Shown here piece after piece: positions 8,015-15,028 of a stretch of DNA of 35,087 nucleotides (position 1 is the stretch's first letter; the number at the start of each line of letters is the position of its first letter). Origin of the DNA: Alphaproteobacteria bacterium (GTDB taxonomy: Bacteria; Pseudomonadota; Alphaproteobacteria; Sphingomonadales; Emcibacteraceae); NCBI GenBank assembly GCA_002401545.1, contig NVTJ01000012.1:1-35087 (forward strand), read 5' to 3'. The translations under genes were made by a program, and so were the position numbers. The notes beneath the pieces are model-generated. The model did no database searches and had not been told where the DNA came from. It saw only the letters and a program-made list of their open reading frames with translations.

Positions 8015-8104
8015 GGCCTCAGTCGCCGGCGCTCACGCTTAGGCTTCCCTCGCATTAGCCCGGACGGCCAGTCGGCCTTGCCTCAGCCCTTCATGGGCCT
8101 CGGA
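8015..8104. repeat. GC-rich imperfect palindrome between rpsD and trmJ (candidate dispersed element)
   Basis: A GC-rich island of about 90 bp begins abruptly after an AT-rich stretch. GCTTAGGC (8037-8044) pairs with GCCTCAGC (8080-8087) with one mismatch, around GGCC-AGTC-GGCC (8066-8077). It codes for nothing plausible. The look is that of a REP-like or palindromic intergenic element. Copy number cannot be seen within this window, where it occurs once. Confidence 0.35.
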
Positions 8105-8107
8105 AAT

Positions 8108-8920
8108 TTATTTACCCTGTTTCTTGGCCAATTCGGCCTTTTCCGCAAGCCAGCCCGGTCCGCCGCCGGTGGCAAGCGCCTTGATAACGCCGCGCAGGGT
8201 GCTGACTTCTTCATGGGTCAGGTCAGCGCGTTTGAAGATATTACGCAGGTTCCGCTTCATGATGGAGCGGCGCTGATCATGGCGGAAATACCCGGCCTCT
8301 GTCAGTTCGGTCTCCATGTGATCAAACAGCTTTTGCAGGTCATCGGACGATGCGGGTCTGGTCTCAAGCTGCGGGGTATATTGGTCCGGCTGCTCAGAGC
8401 CGGTCTGAAACCATTCATAAGACATCAGGATCACCGCCTGCGCCAGATTTATCGATGCAAAAGCCGGATTAAGCGGCACAGATACAATAGCGTCACATAA
8501 TGCCACATCATCATTCTTTAGCCCGGCCTTTTCCGGCCCGAACAGCAAGCCAAATTTCTGCCCCCCACCACAATGTGACCGCATGAGGCTTGCACATTTA
8601 TGGGGCGTGATCACCGTCTTGATCATATCGCGGCGTCTGGCGGTAGTAGCATAAACATAATTCAGGTCGGCAATGGCCTCTGCGGTGGTCTCATACACCT
8701 GTGCCTTATCCAGCACAATATCTGCCCCCGCCGCCGCCGGCACCGCATCCGGATTGGGCCAGCCATCGCGGGGGCTAACCAAACGCAGGTCAGTCAGCCC
8801 GAAATTATACATAGCCCTGACCGCCTTGCCGATATTCTCACCAAGCTGCGCCCCGATCAATATGATCGCGGGGCCATCTTCGTGAATAATTTCATTTTCC
8901 AAACTGTTGGTTCCAGCCAA
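8108..8920 (-). CDS. trmJ: TrmJ-type SPOUT RNA methyltransferase (TrmH family group 1)
   Basis: About 270 residues. The SPOUT knot motifs are ENIGKAVRAMYNFGLTDLRLV near the N-terminus, LLFGPEKAGLKNDD in the middle and SVPLNPAFASINLAQAV, which forms the SAM-binding knot. A helical C-terminal extension with KRNLRNIFKRADLTHEEV and TLRGVIKAL is typical of TrmJ/LasT-type enzymes that 2'-O-methylate tRNA position 32. The exact target RNA is inferred. Start: AAGGAG (8932-8927) sits 6 nt before a TTG at 8920, the best ribosome site. An in-frame GTG at 8935 (five residues longer) has only a poorly spaced GGGG and lies at about the predicted transcription start, so it would be used only on a leaderless transcript. 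Confidence 0.9.
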   Translation of the reverse strand: MAGTNSLENEIIHEDGPAIILIGAQLGENIGKAVRAMYNFGLTDLRLVSPRDGWPNPDAVPAAAGADIVLDKAQVYETTAEAIADLNYVYATTARRRDMIKTVITPHKCASLMRSHCGGGQKFGLLFGPEKAGLKNDDVALCDAIVSVPLNPAFASINLAQAVILMSYEWFQTGSEQPDQYTPQLETRPASSDDLQKLFDHMETELTEAGYFRHDQRRSIMKRNLRNIFKRADLTHEEVSTLRGVIKALATGGGPGWLAEKAELAKKQGK

Positions 8921-8942
8921 AGTGATCTCCTTCACGGCCCCT

Positions 8943-8969
8943 ATTATAGTATAGTGAAGACTTTCTCAA
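8943..8969 (-). promoter_or_regulatory. Promoter of trmJ
   Basis: On the minus strand TATAAT (8948-8943) is a perfect -10; TTGAGA (8969-8964) lies 15 bp upstream as a -35, slightly short. A small palindrome TTCTC/GAGAA overlaps the -35. The start of transcription would be near 8936, next to the alternative GTG codon. Confidence 0.55.
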
Positions 8970-9045
8970 GTGAGAGAATGGCAATGTCACCCTGAATTCA
9001 GTTCAAGGTCCATGTTTGCTATAGACTCCATTGTTCCAACCAACC

Positions 9046-9396
9046 TTAAAAGGCATTGTCCAGATAATGGCGTACGGCGTTCTGGACATGGCGGAAACGG
9101 TCACCGCCCAGATTCTTGCCGCCGTACCAGCGGGTGACCACAATGATATGATTGTGCAATTTTTCCCGCTCAAGCATTCGGATGATGATCATGCCAGCTC
9201 CGGCTTCCCCGTCGTCATTCTTGAGCGGAAGGTCCCCATAAAGGAAAGCCCAGCTATTATGGGTTGCCTTGGCGAATTTCTTCTTTCGGCAGAGCTGTTT
9301 GATAAAGGCCTTTGCCTCCACAGCGGAGTTGCACGGCCCGCCGGAAACCGAATATTTAGACCCCCGGTCCCTAATGATACCATCAAATATACGCAT
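9046..9396 (-). CDS. IMPACT/YigZ family protein (short form)
   Basis: The 116-residue protein carries the N-terminal UPF0029/IMPACT domain only: IRDRGSKYSVSGG, then AKAFIKQL, KATHNSWAFLYG, a DDGEAGAGM segment corresponding to the usual SDDGEPSGTAG, and IIVVTRWYGGKNLGGDRF. The typical YigZ is about 200 residues, with a second ferredoxin-like domain that is absent here; short single-domain copies are known. The role is unclear; eukaryotic IMPACT acts in translational control, and a ribosome link in bacteria is only inferred. A TAG lies in frame 9 nt upstream, so the ATG at 9396 is the first possible start; no Shine-Dalgarno is visible and the promoter suggests leaderless translation. Confidence 0.82.
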   Translation of the reverse strand: MRIFDGIIRDRGSKYSVSGGPCNSAVEAKAFIKQLCRKKKFAKATHNSWAFLYGDLPLKNDDGEAGAGMIIIRMLEREKLHNHIIVVTRWYGGKNLGGDRFRHVQNAVRHYLDNAF

Positions 9397-9401
9397 AAGA
9401 T

Positions 9402-9431
9402 GCTATAAATGGATTTGCCAAAGAAAGTCAA
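9402..9431 (-). promoter_or_regulatory. Promoter of the IMPACT gene, possibly leaderless
   Basis: On the minus strand TTGACT (9431-9426), an 18-bp spacer and TATAGC (9407-9402) precede the ATG by only 5 nt, so transcription should begin at or within 1-2 nt of the start codon. With no Shine-Dalgarno present, a leaderless mRNA is the natural reading. Confidence 0.5.
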
Positions 9432-9446
9432 GTTTTGGGGAATATG

Positions 9447-9476
9447 GAAATCAATTGACTCTGACCCCATTGATTC
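9447..9476 (-). repeat. Left copy of a 30-31 bp inverted repeat around the IS30 insertion
   Basis: This 30-bp sequence, with the core ACTCTGACCCCAT, is the inverted counterpart of 10723-10753: 28 of 31 aligned positions agree (one indel, two substitutions). It marks the outer left edge of the repeat cluster. The motif GGGGTCAGAGTAAATTGATT near RAYT genes is familiar to me from other proteobacteria, which I cannot check here. Confidence 0.75.
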
Positions 9477-9548
9477 TCTTAAAATTGGTTCATTCCCCAT
9501 TAGATTAAACGAGTGAGGTGGTCCCGGATTTTTGCACAGTCTGTTAAG

Positions 9549-9610
9549 GGAATCGATGGGGTCAGGAATCGATGGGGTCAGCAGGAATCGAGGAATCGAT
9601 GGGGAATCGG
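9549..9610 (+). repeat. Tandem GGAATCGATGGGGTCAG array
   Basis: Two complete 17-bp units (9549-9565 and 9565-9581, sharing one base) are followed by partial units: GGAATCGA at 9584-9591, GGAATCGATGGGG at 9592-9604 and GAATCGG at 9604-9610. A further full unit lies at 10722-10738 beyond the IS element. The 72 bp before the array (9477-9548) hold no gene and no motif I recognise. Confidence 0.8.
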
Positions 9611-10713
9611 GCGGATTCCACTCCCAAGTGCGACAGTGGGGGTTCAAAGTAGGACATAGTTTACGTAACTGATAGAATGAGGTTTCTGACATCTTATTCA
9701 TTCAAGGAGCAAACCATGTCCTATAGCCATCTTAACGCAAAAGAACGTCATACGCTGATGTTTCTTTCCCAATATCATCTCAGTGCCCGGGAGATCGGTC
9801 GCCGTCTGGGTCGTCATCATAGCAGCATCGCCCGAGAACTGCGTCGTAATGTCCATATTTGCGGCAACTACAGAGATGATTCTGCTCATCAGGAAGCAAA
9901 GGCCCGGCGCAAACAGCCGCGCCACTTCCGGAAACGCTCAAACCGGCCATTGACCGACTATGTTTTGGGTCGCTTACAAGAAGACTGGTCACCCGCAACC
10001 ATTGTTGGTCGTCTGAAAGTCGACTTTCCACGCAGTCGTAAAATGCGTCTCAGCATCGAAGTGATCTATCAGTGGATTTACCGGGATGCCACTCAGGGTG
10101 GCCTGCTGTATCGGCATTTGTTGAGACACCATAAAGGGCGCAGAAGACAAGGGCTTTACGGCCTGTGCCGGGGTCTCATTCCGGGCCGGATCAGCATCCA
10201 TGATCGCCCGGAAAGCATTGCCAGGCGCATACGTTTTGGTCACTGGGAAGGCGATACGGTGGAGGGAGAGAAAGGCACAGGTGGCATTGCCACCCATGTG
10301 GAACGCAAGAGCCGATTGCTCATCGCAGCCAAGCTCACGGACAAGCGGGCAGAGACTTTTACCGGGGCCACAATTAGGGCCTTTAGACACATTCCGCCTA
10401 AGTGGCGCAGGACATTGACTGTTGATAATGGTGGGGAGTTCGCTGGGTTTAAAGTAATCGAGGCAGCAACAAGAATGACTGTCTATTTTGCTGATCCATA
10501 CGCCCCTTGGCAGCGCGGCACCAATGAGAATACCAACGGTTTGCTACGTCATTATTTCCCCAAAGGTATCGATTGGCGCGGCGTGAGCGAAAAACAGCTT
10601 GCGGTGGCGGTGGATAAACTCAATAATCGACCCCGAAAATGCCTCAAATATCAGACGCCAAACGAGGTCTTTCTAAAGAACACAGGTGGCGCACTTGCAA
10701 CTTGAATTCACCT
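9609..10713 (+). mobile_element. IS30-family insertion sequence, complete
   Basis: About 1.1 kb, with one transposase gene and imperfect terminal inverted repeats. The left end (9610-9635) contains ATTC and CAAGTGCG at the same spacing as the right end read from 10712 inward; about 19 of 26 positions match. Left and right flanks both belong to the GGAATCGATGGGGTCAG repeat: the left flank ends in a unit cut after GATGGGG (9592-9604), and the right flank resumes at GGGGTCAG (10714). Thus the element landed inside the array, probably with GGGG as target. The ends are uncertain by about 5 bp and the target duplication cannot be fixed. Confidence 0.8.
9716..10705 (+). CDS. IS30 family transposase
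   Basis: A 329-residue transposase. The N-terminal part has the IS30 helix-turn-helix: HLNAKERHTLMFL, then LSAREIGRRLGRHHSSIAREL. The DDE catalytic triad is intact: Asp180 in HWEGDTVEG, Asp237 in TVDNGGEF and Glu271 in GTNENTNG. The C-terminal CLKYQTPNEVF is typical. AAGGAG lies 6 nt before the ATG at 9716; the longer reading from 9677 has no ribosome site. The stop codon overlaps the right inverted repeat, as usual in this family. With full length, intact triad and both ends present, the element may still be active. Confidence 0.95.
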   Translation: MSYSHLNAKERHTLMFLSQYHLSAREIGRRLGRHHSSIARELRRNVHICGNYRDDSAHQEAKARRKQPRHFRKRSNRPLTDYVLGRLQEDWSPATIVGRLKVDFPRSRKMRLSIEVIYQWIYRDATQGGLLYRHLLRHHKGRRRQGLYGLCRGLIPGRISIHDRPESIARRIRFGHWEGDTVEGEKGTGGIATHVERKSRLLIAAKLTDKRAETFTGATIRAFRHIPPKWRRTLTVDNGGEFAGFKVIEAATRMTVYFADPYAPWQRGTNENTNGLLRHYFPKGIDWRGVSEKQLAVAVDKLNNRPRKCLKYQTPNEVFLKNTGGALAT

Positions 10714-10753
10714 GGGGTCAGGGAATCGATGGGGTCAGAGTAAATTGATTTTC
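10714..10753 (+). repeat. Right part of the repeat cluster, upstream of the RAYT gene
   Basis: GGGGTCAG (10714-10721), the continuation of a unit split by the IS30 element, is followed by a full unit (10722-10738) and then AGTAAATTGATTTTC. Positions 10723-10753 form the inverted partner of 9447-9476. The block ends 50 bp before the RAYT start codon. Confidence 0.78.
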
Positions 10754-10802
10754 ATTTCTATCTATGTTATCCTCCGATTTTAACTCATTAGGGGATATAC
10801 TC

Positions 10803-11531
10803 ATGGCTCGGCTGGCCCGTTTAAACCTCGCCAACGTTCCTCAACATGTGGTGCAGCGCGGCAATAACCGTCAGGCAACTTTCTTTGCCGATGAGGATTA
10901 CGCAGTATATCTGGATAAGCTGAAAGAATATGCCGATAAATATCAAGTCGCCATACATGCCTATGTCCTGATGACCAATCATGTCCACCTGCTGTTGACG
11001 CCGTCCACCAAGACGGGGGTAAGTCAGATGATGCAGGCTCTGGGCCGCTATTACGTGCGCTATATTAATCAGACCTATCATCGTTCCGGCACGTTATGGG
11101 AAGGACGTTATAAATCGACCTTGGTTGACAGTGAAGCCTATTTTCTGTTGCTGAGCCGATATATTGAACTCAACCCGGTTCGGGCTGAAATGGTGGATCA
11201 TCCGGCGGAATACCCTTGGAGCAGCTATCATGGTAATGCTACGGATAAGGATATTGCGCTTCTCTCTCCCCACAACTGTTATAAGGCCCTGGATAAGAAT
11301 GATGTGGATAGAAAGGCTGCGTATGCTGCGCTGTTCAACGATCATATTTCAGAGAAAATAATCGAAGAAATCCGCCATGCTACCGAAAAATCATGGGTGC
11401 TGGGTGACAGTCGGTTTAAACAACAAATAGAGCAGGCAACCGGGCGCCGAACTTCTCCCACTCCGCGCGGTGGAGACAGAAAATCAAAAGAATTTAAAAA
11501 GGCTCAAAAAGAGAAAAGGCAAGACAAGTAA
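10803..11531 (+). CDS. REP-associated tyrosine transposase (RAYT, Y1_Tnp)
   Basis: A 242-residue HUH single-strand nuclease of the TnpA-REP type, which cuts and joins single-stranded DNA at REP-like hairpins. It opens with ARLNLANVPQHVVQRGNN, carries the metal-binding HUH motif H60-V-H62 in MTNHVHLLLTP, then YYVRYINQTYHRSGTLWEGR and SRYIELNPVRAEMVDHP, where Tyr120 is the likely nucleophile. The C-terminus is very basic (GRRTSPTPRGGDRKSKEF). AGGGG 8 nt before the ATG at 10803 decides the start over the longer frame from 10764. RAYTs usually serve the short repeats around them; here the GGAATCGATGGGGTCAG cluster lies immediately upstream. No matching repeat is seen after the gene. Confidence 0.93.
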   Translation: MARLARLNLANVPQHVVQRGNNRQATFFADEDYAVYLDKLKEYADKYQVAIHAYVLMTNHVHLLLTPSTKTGVSQMMQALGRYYVRYINQTYHRSGTLWEGRYKSTLVDSEAYFLLLSRYIELNPVRAEMVDHPAEYPWSSYHGNATDKDIALLSPHNCYKALDKNDVDRKAAYAALFNDHISEKIIEEIRHATEKSWVLGDSRFKQQIEQATGRRTSPTPRGGDRKSKEFKKAQKEKRQDK

Positions 11532-11584
11532 ATTTTGGCCTTTTCATCCCGACCTGTGTAACCGCGTTAAGTGAACATCACCTC

Positions 11585-11619
11585 TTGACAAAAGAATATA
11601 AATAGAACATAACTAAAAC
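11585..11619 (+). promoter_or_regulatory. lexA promoter with overlapping SOS operator
   Basis: A perfect -35 TTGACA (11585-11590) is followed after 17 bp by CATAAC (11608-11613, 4/6). GAAC-N7-AAAC (11605-11619) overlaps the -10 and differs by one base from the alphaproteobacterial SOS box GAAC-N7-GAAC (GTTC-N7-GTTC on the other strand). LexA bound here would block RNA polymerase: autorepression. Confidence 0.7.
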
Positions 11620-11652
11620 AAATAGTGAAACATTTTGTCAGGAGGCCCTAAA

Positions 11653-12318
11653 ATGCTCACCAGAAAACAGCGGGATTTATTGCTTTTTATCCATGAAAGG
11701 CTTCAGGAAAATGGCGTGGCCCCCTCCTTTGACGAGATGAAAGATGCCCTGAACTTAAAATCCAAGTCAGGAATTCACCGGCTGATTGGCGCGTTGGAAG
11801 AACGGCAGTTCATCCGCCGCCTGCCCAACCGGGCGCGGGCATTGGAAATTTTGCGGCTTCCTGATAGCGAAGAACATACGGCCCAGGATAATTTGTTCAA
11901 GCCTGATTTTGGCAAGAAAGAAGTGGTTTCAGATCCCAACACCGTCGATATTCCCCTGCACGGCAGAATTGCTGCCGGGACGCCGATTGAGGCTCTGGAA
12001 CAATATGAAAATATCCCCGTTCCGGCCTCTATGGTTGGTTTTGGCAGCCATTATGCGCTGGAAATTGATGGCGATTCTATGGTTGAGGCGGGTATATTGG
12101 ACGGCGATACCATCGTTGTTCAACGGTGTGATACTGCGGACAATGGCACTATTGTCGTCGCCCTGATTGACGAGGAAGAAGCCACCCTGAAAACTCTCTA
12201 CAGAAAAGGCCCCGATGTGACATTGGAGCCCTCAAACCGGGACTTTAAAACCCAGATTTACCCGGCAGACCGGGTTCGGATACAGGGTCGGCTGGTTGGC
12301 CTGTTACGACAGTATTAG
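11653..12318 (+). CDS. lexA: LexA repressor
   Basis: The 221-residue protein is the SOS master repressor. The N-terminal winged helix ([17 protein letters not shown], then [21 protein letters not shown]) is alphaproteobacterial in type. The C-terminal S24 peptidase domain has the self-cleavage site Ala108-Gly109 in RIAAGTP, the nucleophile Ser142 in GDSM and the general base Lys180 in ATLKTL. All residues needed for RecA-stimulated cleavage are present. AGGAGG lies 7 nt before the ATG at 11653; an upstream TTG at 11635 would overlap this ribosome site and is rejected. The operator upstream suggests autoregulation. It is convergent with cysS, 14 bp away. Confidence 0.96.
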   Translation: MLTRKQRDLLLFIHERLQENGVAPSFDEMKDALNLKSKSGIHRLIGALEERQFIRRLPNRARALEILRLPDSEEHTAQDNLFKPDFGKKEVVSDPNTVDIPLHGRIAAGTPIEALEQYENIPVPASMVGFGSHYALEIDGDSMVEAGILDGDTIVVQRCDTADNGTIVVALIDEEEATLKTLYRKGPDVTLEPSNRDFKTQIYPADRVRIQGRLVGLLRQY

Positions 12319-12332
12319 CGGCAGAAAGAGGC

Positions 12333-13682
12333 TTATCGCCTTTCCCAACTTGTCCCCTCCGGCCCGTCAAGCAGGGATATGCCCTGTTCTGAAAGCTGAT
12401 TGCGGATGTCATCGGCACGGGCAAAGTCTTTATTCTTCTTGGCCTCAGCACGTTCTGTGATTAATTTTCCGATCGCCATTTCAGAAAGTGCGCTGTCATC
12501 AACAATACCATCAAACCAATCATCCTGTTCCAGAACCCCAAACAGATTGGCCGCTACTTTCAGCTGGCTCGCTGCCCCATCATCATTCACCGCCTTTTTT
12601 GCAAGACTGTTCAGTTCCGCAAGGGCTTTTGGCGTATTCAGGTCATCACGCAGCGCATCCAGAACAGCATTCGGCACCTTCACACCATCCGTATCCACGC
12701 CGTCCGTGAGGCGATACCAGCGGTCCAGTTGTTTCTGGGCCTGCCTGATACCATCGTGGCTGAAATCTACCGGCTGGCGGTAATGGGCGGACAGTAAATT
12801 CATGCGGATGGCTTCGCCCCTACCGGGAAATTCTTCCAGCAAATCATGGACGGTGATAAAATTACCCAAGGATTTGGACATTTTTTCGCCATCCACGGTC
12901 AGATAGCCGTTATGCATCCAGTAATTAGCCAGCGCGATGCCACCATGGGCGCAGCGGCTCTGGGCAATTTCATTTTCATGGTGGGGGAAAATAAGATCCA
13001 GACCGCCGCCGTGAATATCTATGGTATCGCCGAAGTTATCCTCGATCATGCAACTACATTCCAGATGCCAGCCCGGGCGGCCCCGGCCCCACGGGCTGTC
13101 CCATCCCGGTTGGGTCTCCGTGGACGGTTTCCACAGGATAAAATCCGCGGCATCTTTTTTATAGGACGCCACATCAACCCGCGCGCCAGCAATCATCTCA
13201 TCCAGTTTGCGACCGGACAGCTCGCCGTAATTGGACATGCTCGGCACGGAAAACAATGCATGGCCGTCTTTCTTATAAGCATAACCCTTGTCAATCAGGG
13301 TGCCTGTCATTGCGATCATCTGATCAATATAATCGGTGGCCTTGGGGGTTAAGTCCGGCGGTCCGGCATTGAGAGCGGCCATATCCGCTTCATAAATACG
13401 GGCGTATTTTTCGGTAATTTGCGAAATAGAGACACCGCTTTCCTGTGATGCTTCAATAATCTTGTCATCAATATCGGTAATATTACGGGCATAGGTGACG
13501 CGTTTGTAATCATGACGCAGCAGACGCACCAACAGGTCAAACACCACCACCGGGCGGGCATTGCCCACATGGGCATAATTATACACCGTCGGCCCGCAGA
13601 CATAGATCGTCACATGATCCGGGTTAAGGGGGGTGAAGTCTTCCTTCCGCCTGGTCAGCGTATTGTATATCCTGAGTTTCAT
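12333..13682 (-). CDS. cysS: Cysteinyl-tRNA synthetase
   Basis: A 449-residue class I synthetase that charges tRNA-Cys. The HIGH-type signature is HVGN (residues 38-41) and KMSKS is at 267-271. The zinc site that selects cysteine is complete: Cys29 (YVCGPTVYNYAHVG), Cys209 (HLECSC), His234 and Glu238 (FPHHENE). The DALR and anticodon-binding C-terminus ends with LSEQGISLLDGPEGTSW. Length is normal for the family. The start codon overlaps the gltX stop by 4 bp (ATGA type), which points to translational coupling; it is the last gene of the operon. Confidence 0.98.
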   Translation of the reverse strand: MKLRIYNTLTRRKEDFTPLNPDHVTIYVCGPTVYNYAHVGNARPVVVFDLLVRLLRHDYKRVTYARNITDIDDKIIEASQESGVSISQITEKYARIYEADMAALNAGPPDLTPKATDYIDQMIAMTGTLIDKGYAYKKDGHALFSVPSMSNYGELSGRKLDEMIAGARVDVASYKKDAADFILWKPSTETQPGWDSPWGRGRPGWHLECSCMIEDNFGDTIDIHGGGLDLIFPHHENEIAQSRCAHGGIALANYWMHNGYLTVDGEKMSKSLGNFITVHDLLEEFPGRGEAIRMNLLSAHYRQPVDFSHDGIRQAQKQLDRWYRLTDGVDTDGVKVPNAVLDALRDDLNTPKALAELNSLAKKAVNDDGAASQLKVAANLFGVLEQDDWFDGIVDDSALSEMAIGKLITERAEAKKNKDFARADDIRNQLSEQGISLLDGPEGTSWERR

Positions 13683-15016
13683 GCGGTTTTACCCTGCAAC
13701 CGCGCTCTGACAATTTCCGGGTTAATCAGGGGCAATAACAAGCCCATTTCCGGGCCGTGGTCCATGCCGGTGATGGCCTGACGCAGGGGCATGAATAAAG
13801 ATCTTCCCTTGGCCCCGGTCGCTTCCCTGACGGAACCGGTCCAGCTTTTCCACGTTGTTTCGCCCCACGGGGCAACGGGCAGAAGATCAGCTGCCTGAGC
13901 CGTGAAAGCCTGATCTTCTATCAACGGCACCAACGGTCCCTTAACGATTGCTTTCAAGGCCTTCATATCGCTTAGTTTATTGATATTCCCGCGGCAAATA
14001 TTCCATAAAATTTCATCCACATCACCCAGACGGTCCGCCACCACCGAAAAATCAGTCTGATGAAGGATTTTGGCGTTGAGAGTTTCAAGGTCTTTCGGAT
14101 CAAATTTTGCCGTAGAGCGGCTGTATTTGGCAAAATCAAAACCCGAAATCAATGGCTTTAACGACATCATTGGCTCTATGGCCTCAGAGGAACCAAGCCG
14201 GGCCAGCAGGCTGTTGATGCTCATGGCTTCCAGCCCGCCTTCGTCGCGGTAAGACTGAATACTGGCCGTGCCAAGGCGTTTTGACAGGCCCTCGCCTCCG
14301 GCCCCCGTCAACAGGGAGAAATGGGCAAAATGCGGCACGGCGGCACCCAAGGCCTCAAAAAGCTGGGTCTGAACCGCACTGTTGGCGGCATGGTCCTCAC
14401 CGCGCATGATGTGGCTGATGCCAAAATCAATATCATCCACCACCGATGGCAGGGTATAGAGGAAACTACCATTTTCCCGAATCAGGATTGGATCACTGAG
14501 GGCGGCAAGATCAAAACTCAAAGGGCCTTTGACCAGATCATTCCATTCAACACGCGCTGGCAGATTAAGCTTGAACCGCCAGTGGGCTTTACGACCCTGT
14601 TTCTCATAAGCCGCAACTTCCGCATCAGTCAGCTTTAGTCCCGCCCGGTCATAAACCGGTGGCTTGCCCTGCCCCAACTGGATTTTACGCTTCAGATCCA
14701 GTTCCAGACCCGTTTCATAACAGGGATAGAGGCGGCCACCTGTTTTCAGTTTTTCAACAACCTGATTATATCGCTCAATACGGTCTGACTGACGCGCAGT
14801 CGCGTCCCAGTCAAGCCCAAGCCATGTGAGATCCCGCTCAATGGCCTCGGCAAATGCCTGTGTCGAGCGTACCACATCCGTATCATCAAGACGCAGAAGG
14901 AAACTTCCGCCCATCTGGCGGCAAAACAGCCAGTTCACAAGGGCGGTGCGGATATTGCCCACATGGAGCAGTCCGGTGGGGCTGGGGGCAAAGCGGACTT
15001 TTACAGCTTTTGTCAT
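13679..15016 (-). CDS. gltX: Glutamyl-tRNA synthetase
   Basis: A 445-residue class Ib GluRS. The ATP signature is PSPTGLLHVGN (residues 11-21), and the KMSKS-equivalent loop is LSKRLG (244-249). FLLRLDDTD (39-47) is the usual glutamate-site strand. Alphaproteobacteria often hold two GluRS genes, one of them able to misacylate tRNA-Gln for the GatCAB route; which type this is cannot be decided from the window. It follows nadE by 12 bp and overlaps cysS by 4 bp, so it is the third gene of a four-gene operon. Confidence 0.96.
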   Translation of the reverse strand: MTKAVKVRFAPSPTGLLHVGNIRTALVNWLFCRQMGGSFLLRLDDTDVVRSTQAFAEAIERDLTWLGLDWDATARQSDRIERYNQVVEKLKTGGRLYPCYETGLELDLKRKIQLGQGKPPVYDRAGLKLTDAEVAAYEKQGRKAHWRFKLNLPARVEWNDLVKGPLSFDLAALSDPILIRENGSFLYTLPSVVDDIDFGISHIMRGEDHAANSAVQTQLFEALGAAVPHFAHFSLLTGAGGEGLSKRLGTASIQSYRDEGGLEAMSINSLLARLGSSEAIEPMMSLKPLISGFDFAKYSRSTAKFDPKDLETLNAKILHQTDFSVVADRLGDVDEILWNICRGNINKLSDMKALKAIVKGPLVPLIEDQAFTAQAADLLPVAPWGETTWKSWTGSVREATGAKGRSLFMPLRQAITGMDHGPEMGLLLPLINPEIVRARLQGKTA

Positions 15017-15028
15017 CTGTTATCTCAT

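Noticed and set aside
8078-8500. 140-residue plus-strand ORF opposite trmJ
   Set aside because: Antisense to the conserved methyltransferase, no ribosome site.
9549-9610. Possible CRISPR array
   Set aside because: Units are 17 bp with no spacers between the complete ones, partial copies follow directly, and there are no cas genes.
11635-11652. TTG start for lexA, six residues longer
   Set aside because: It would place the AGGAGG ribosome site inside the coding sequence; the ATG at 11653 is ideally spaced.
12324-12344. Hairpin between lexA and cysS as a terminator
   Set aside because: Stem is short and bulged (GAAAG/GGC with CTTTC/GCC) and overlaps the cysS end; too weak to call.
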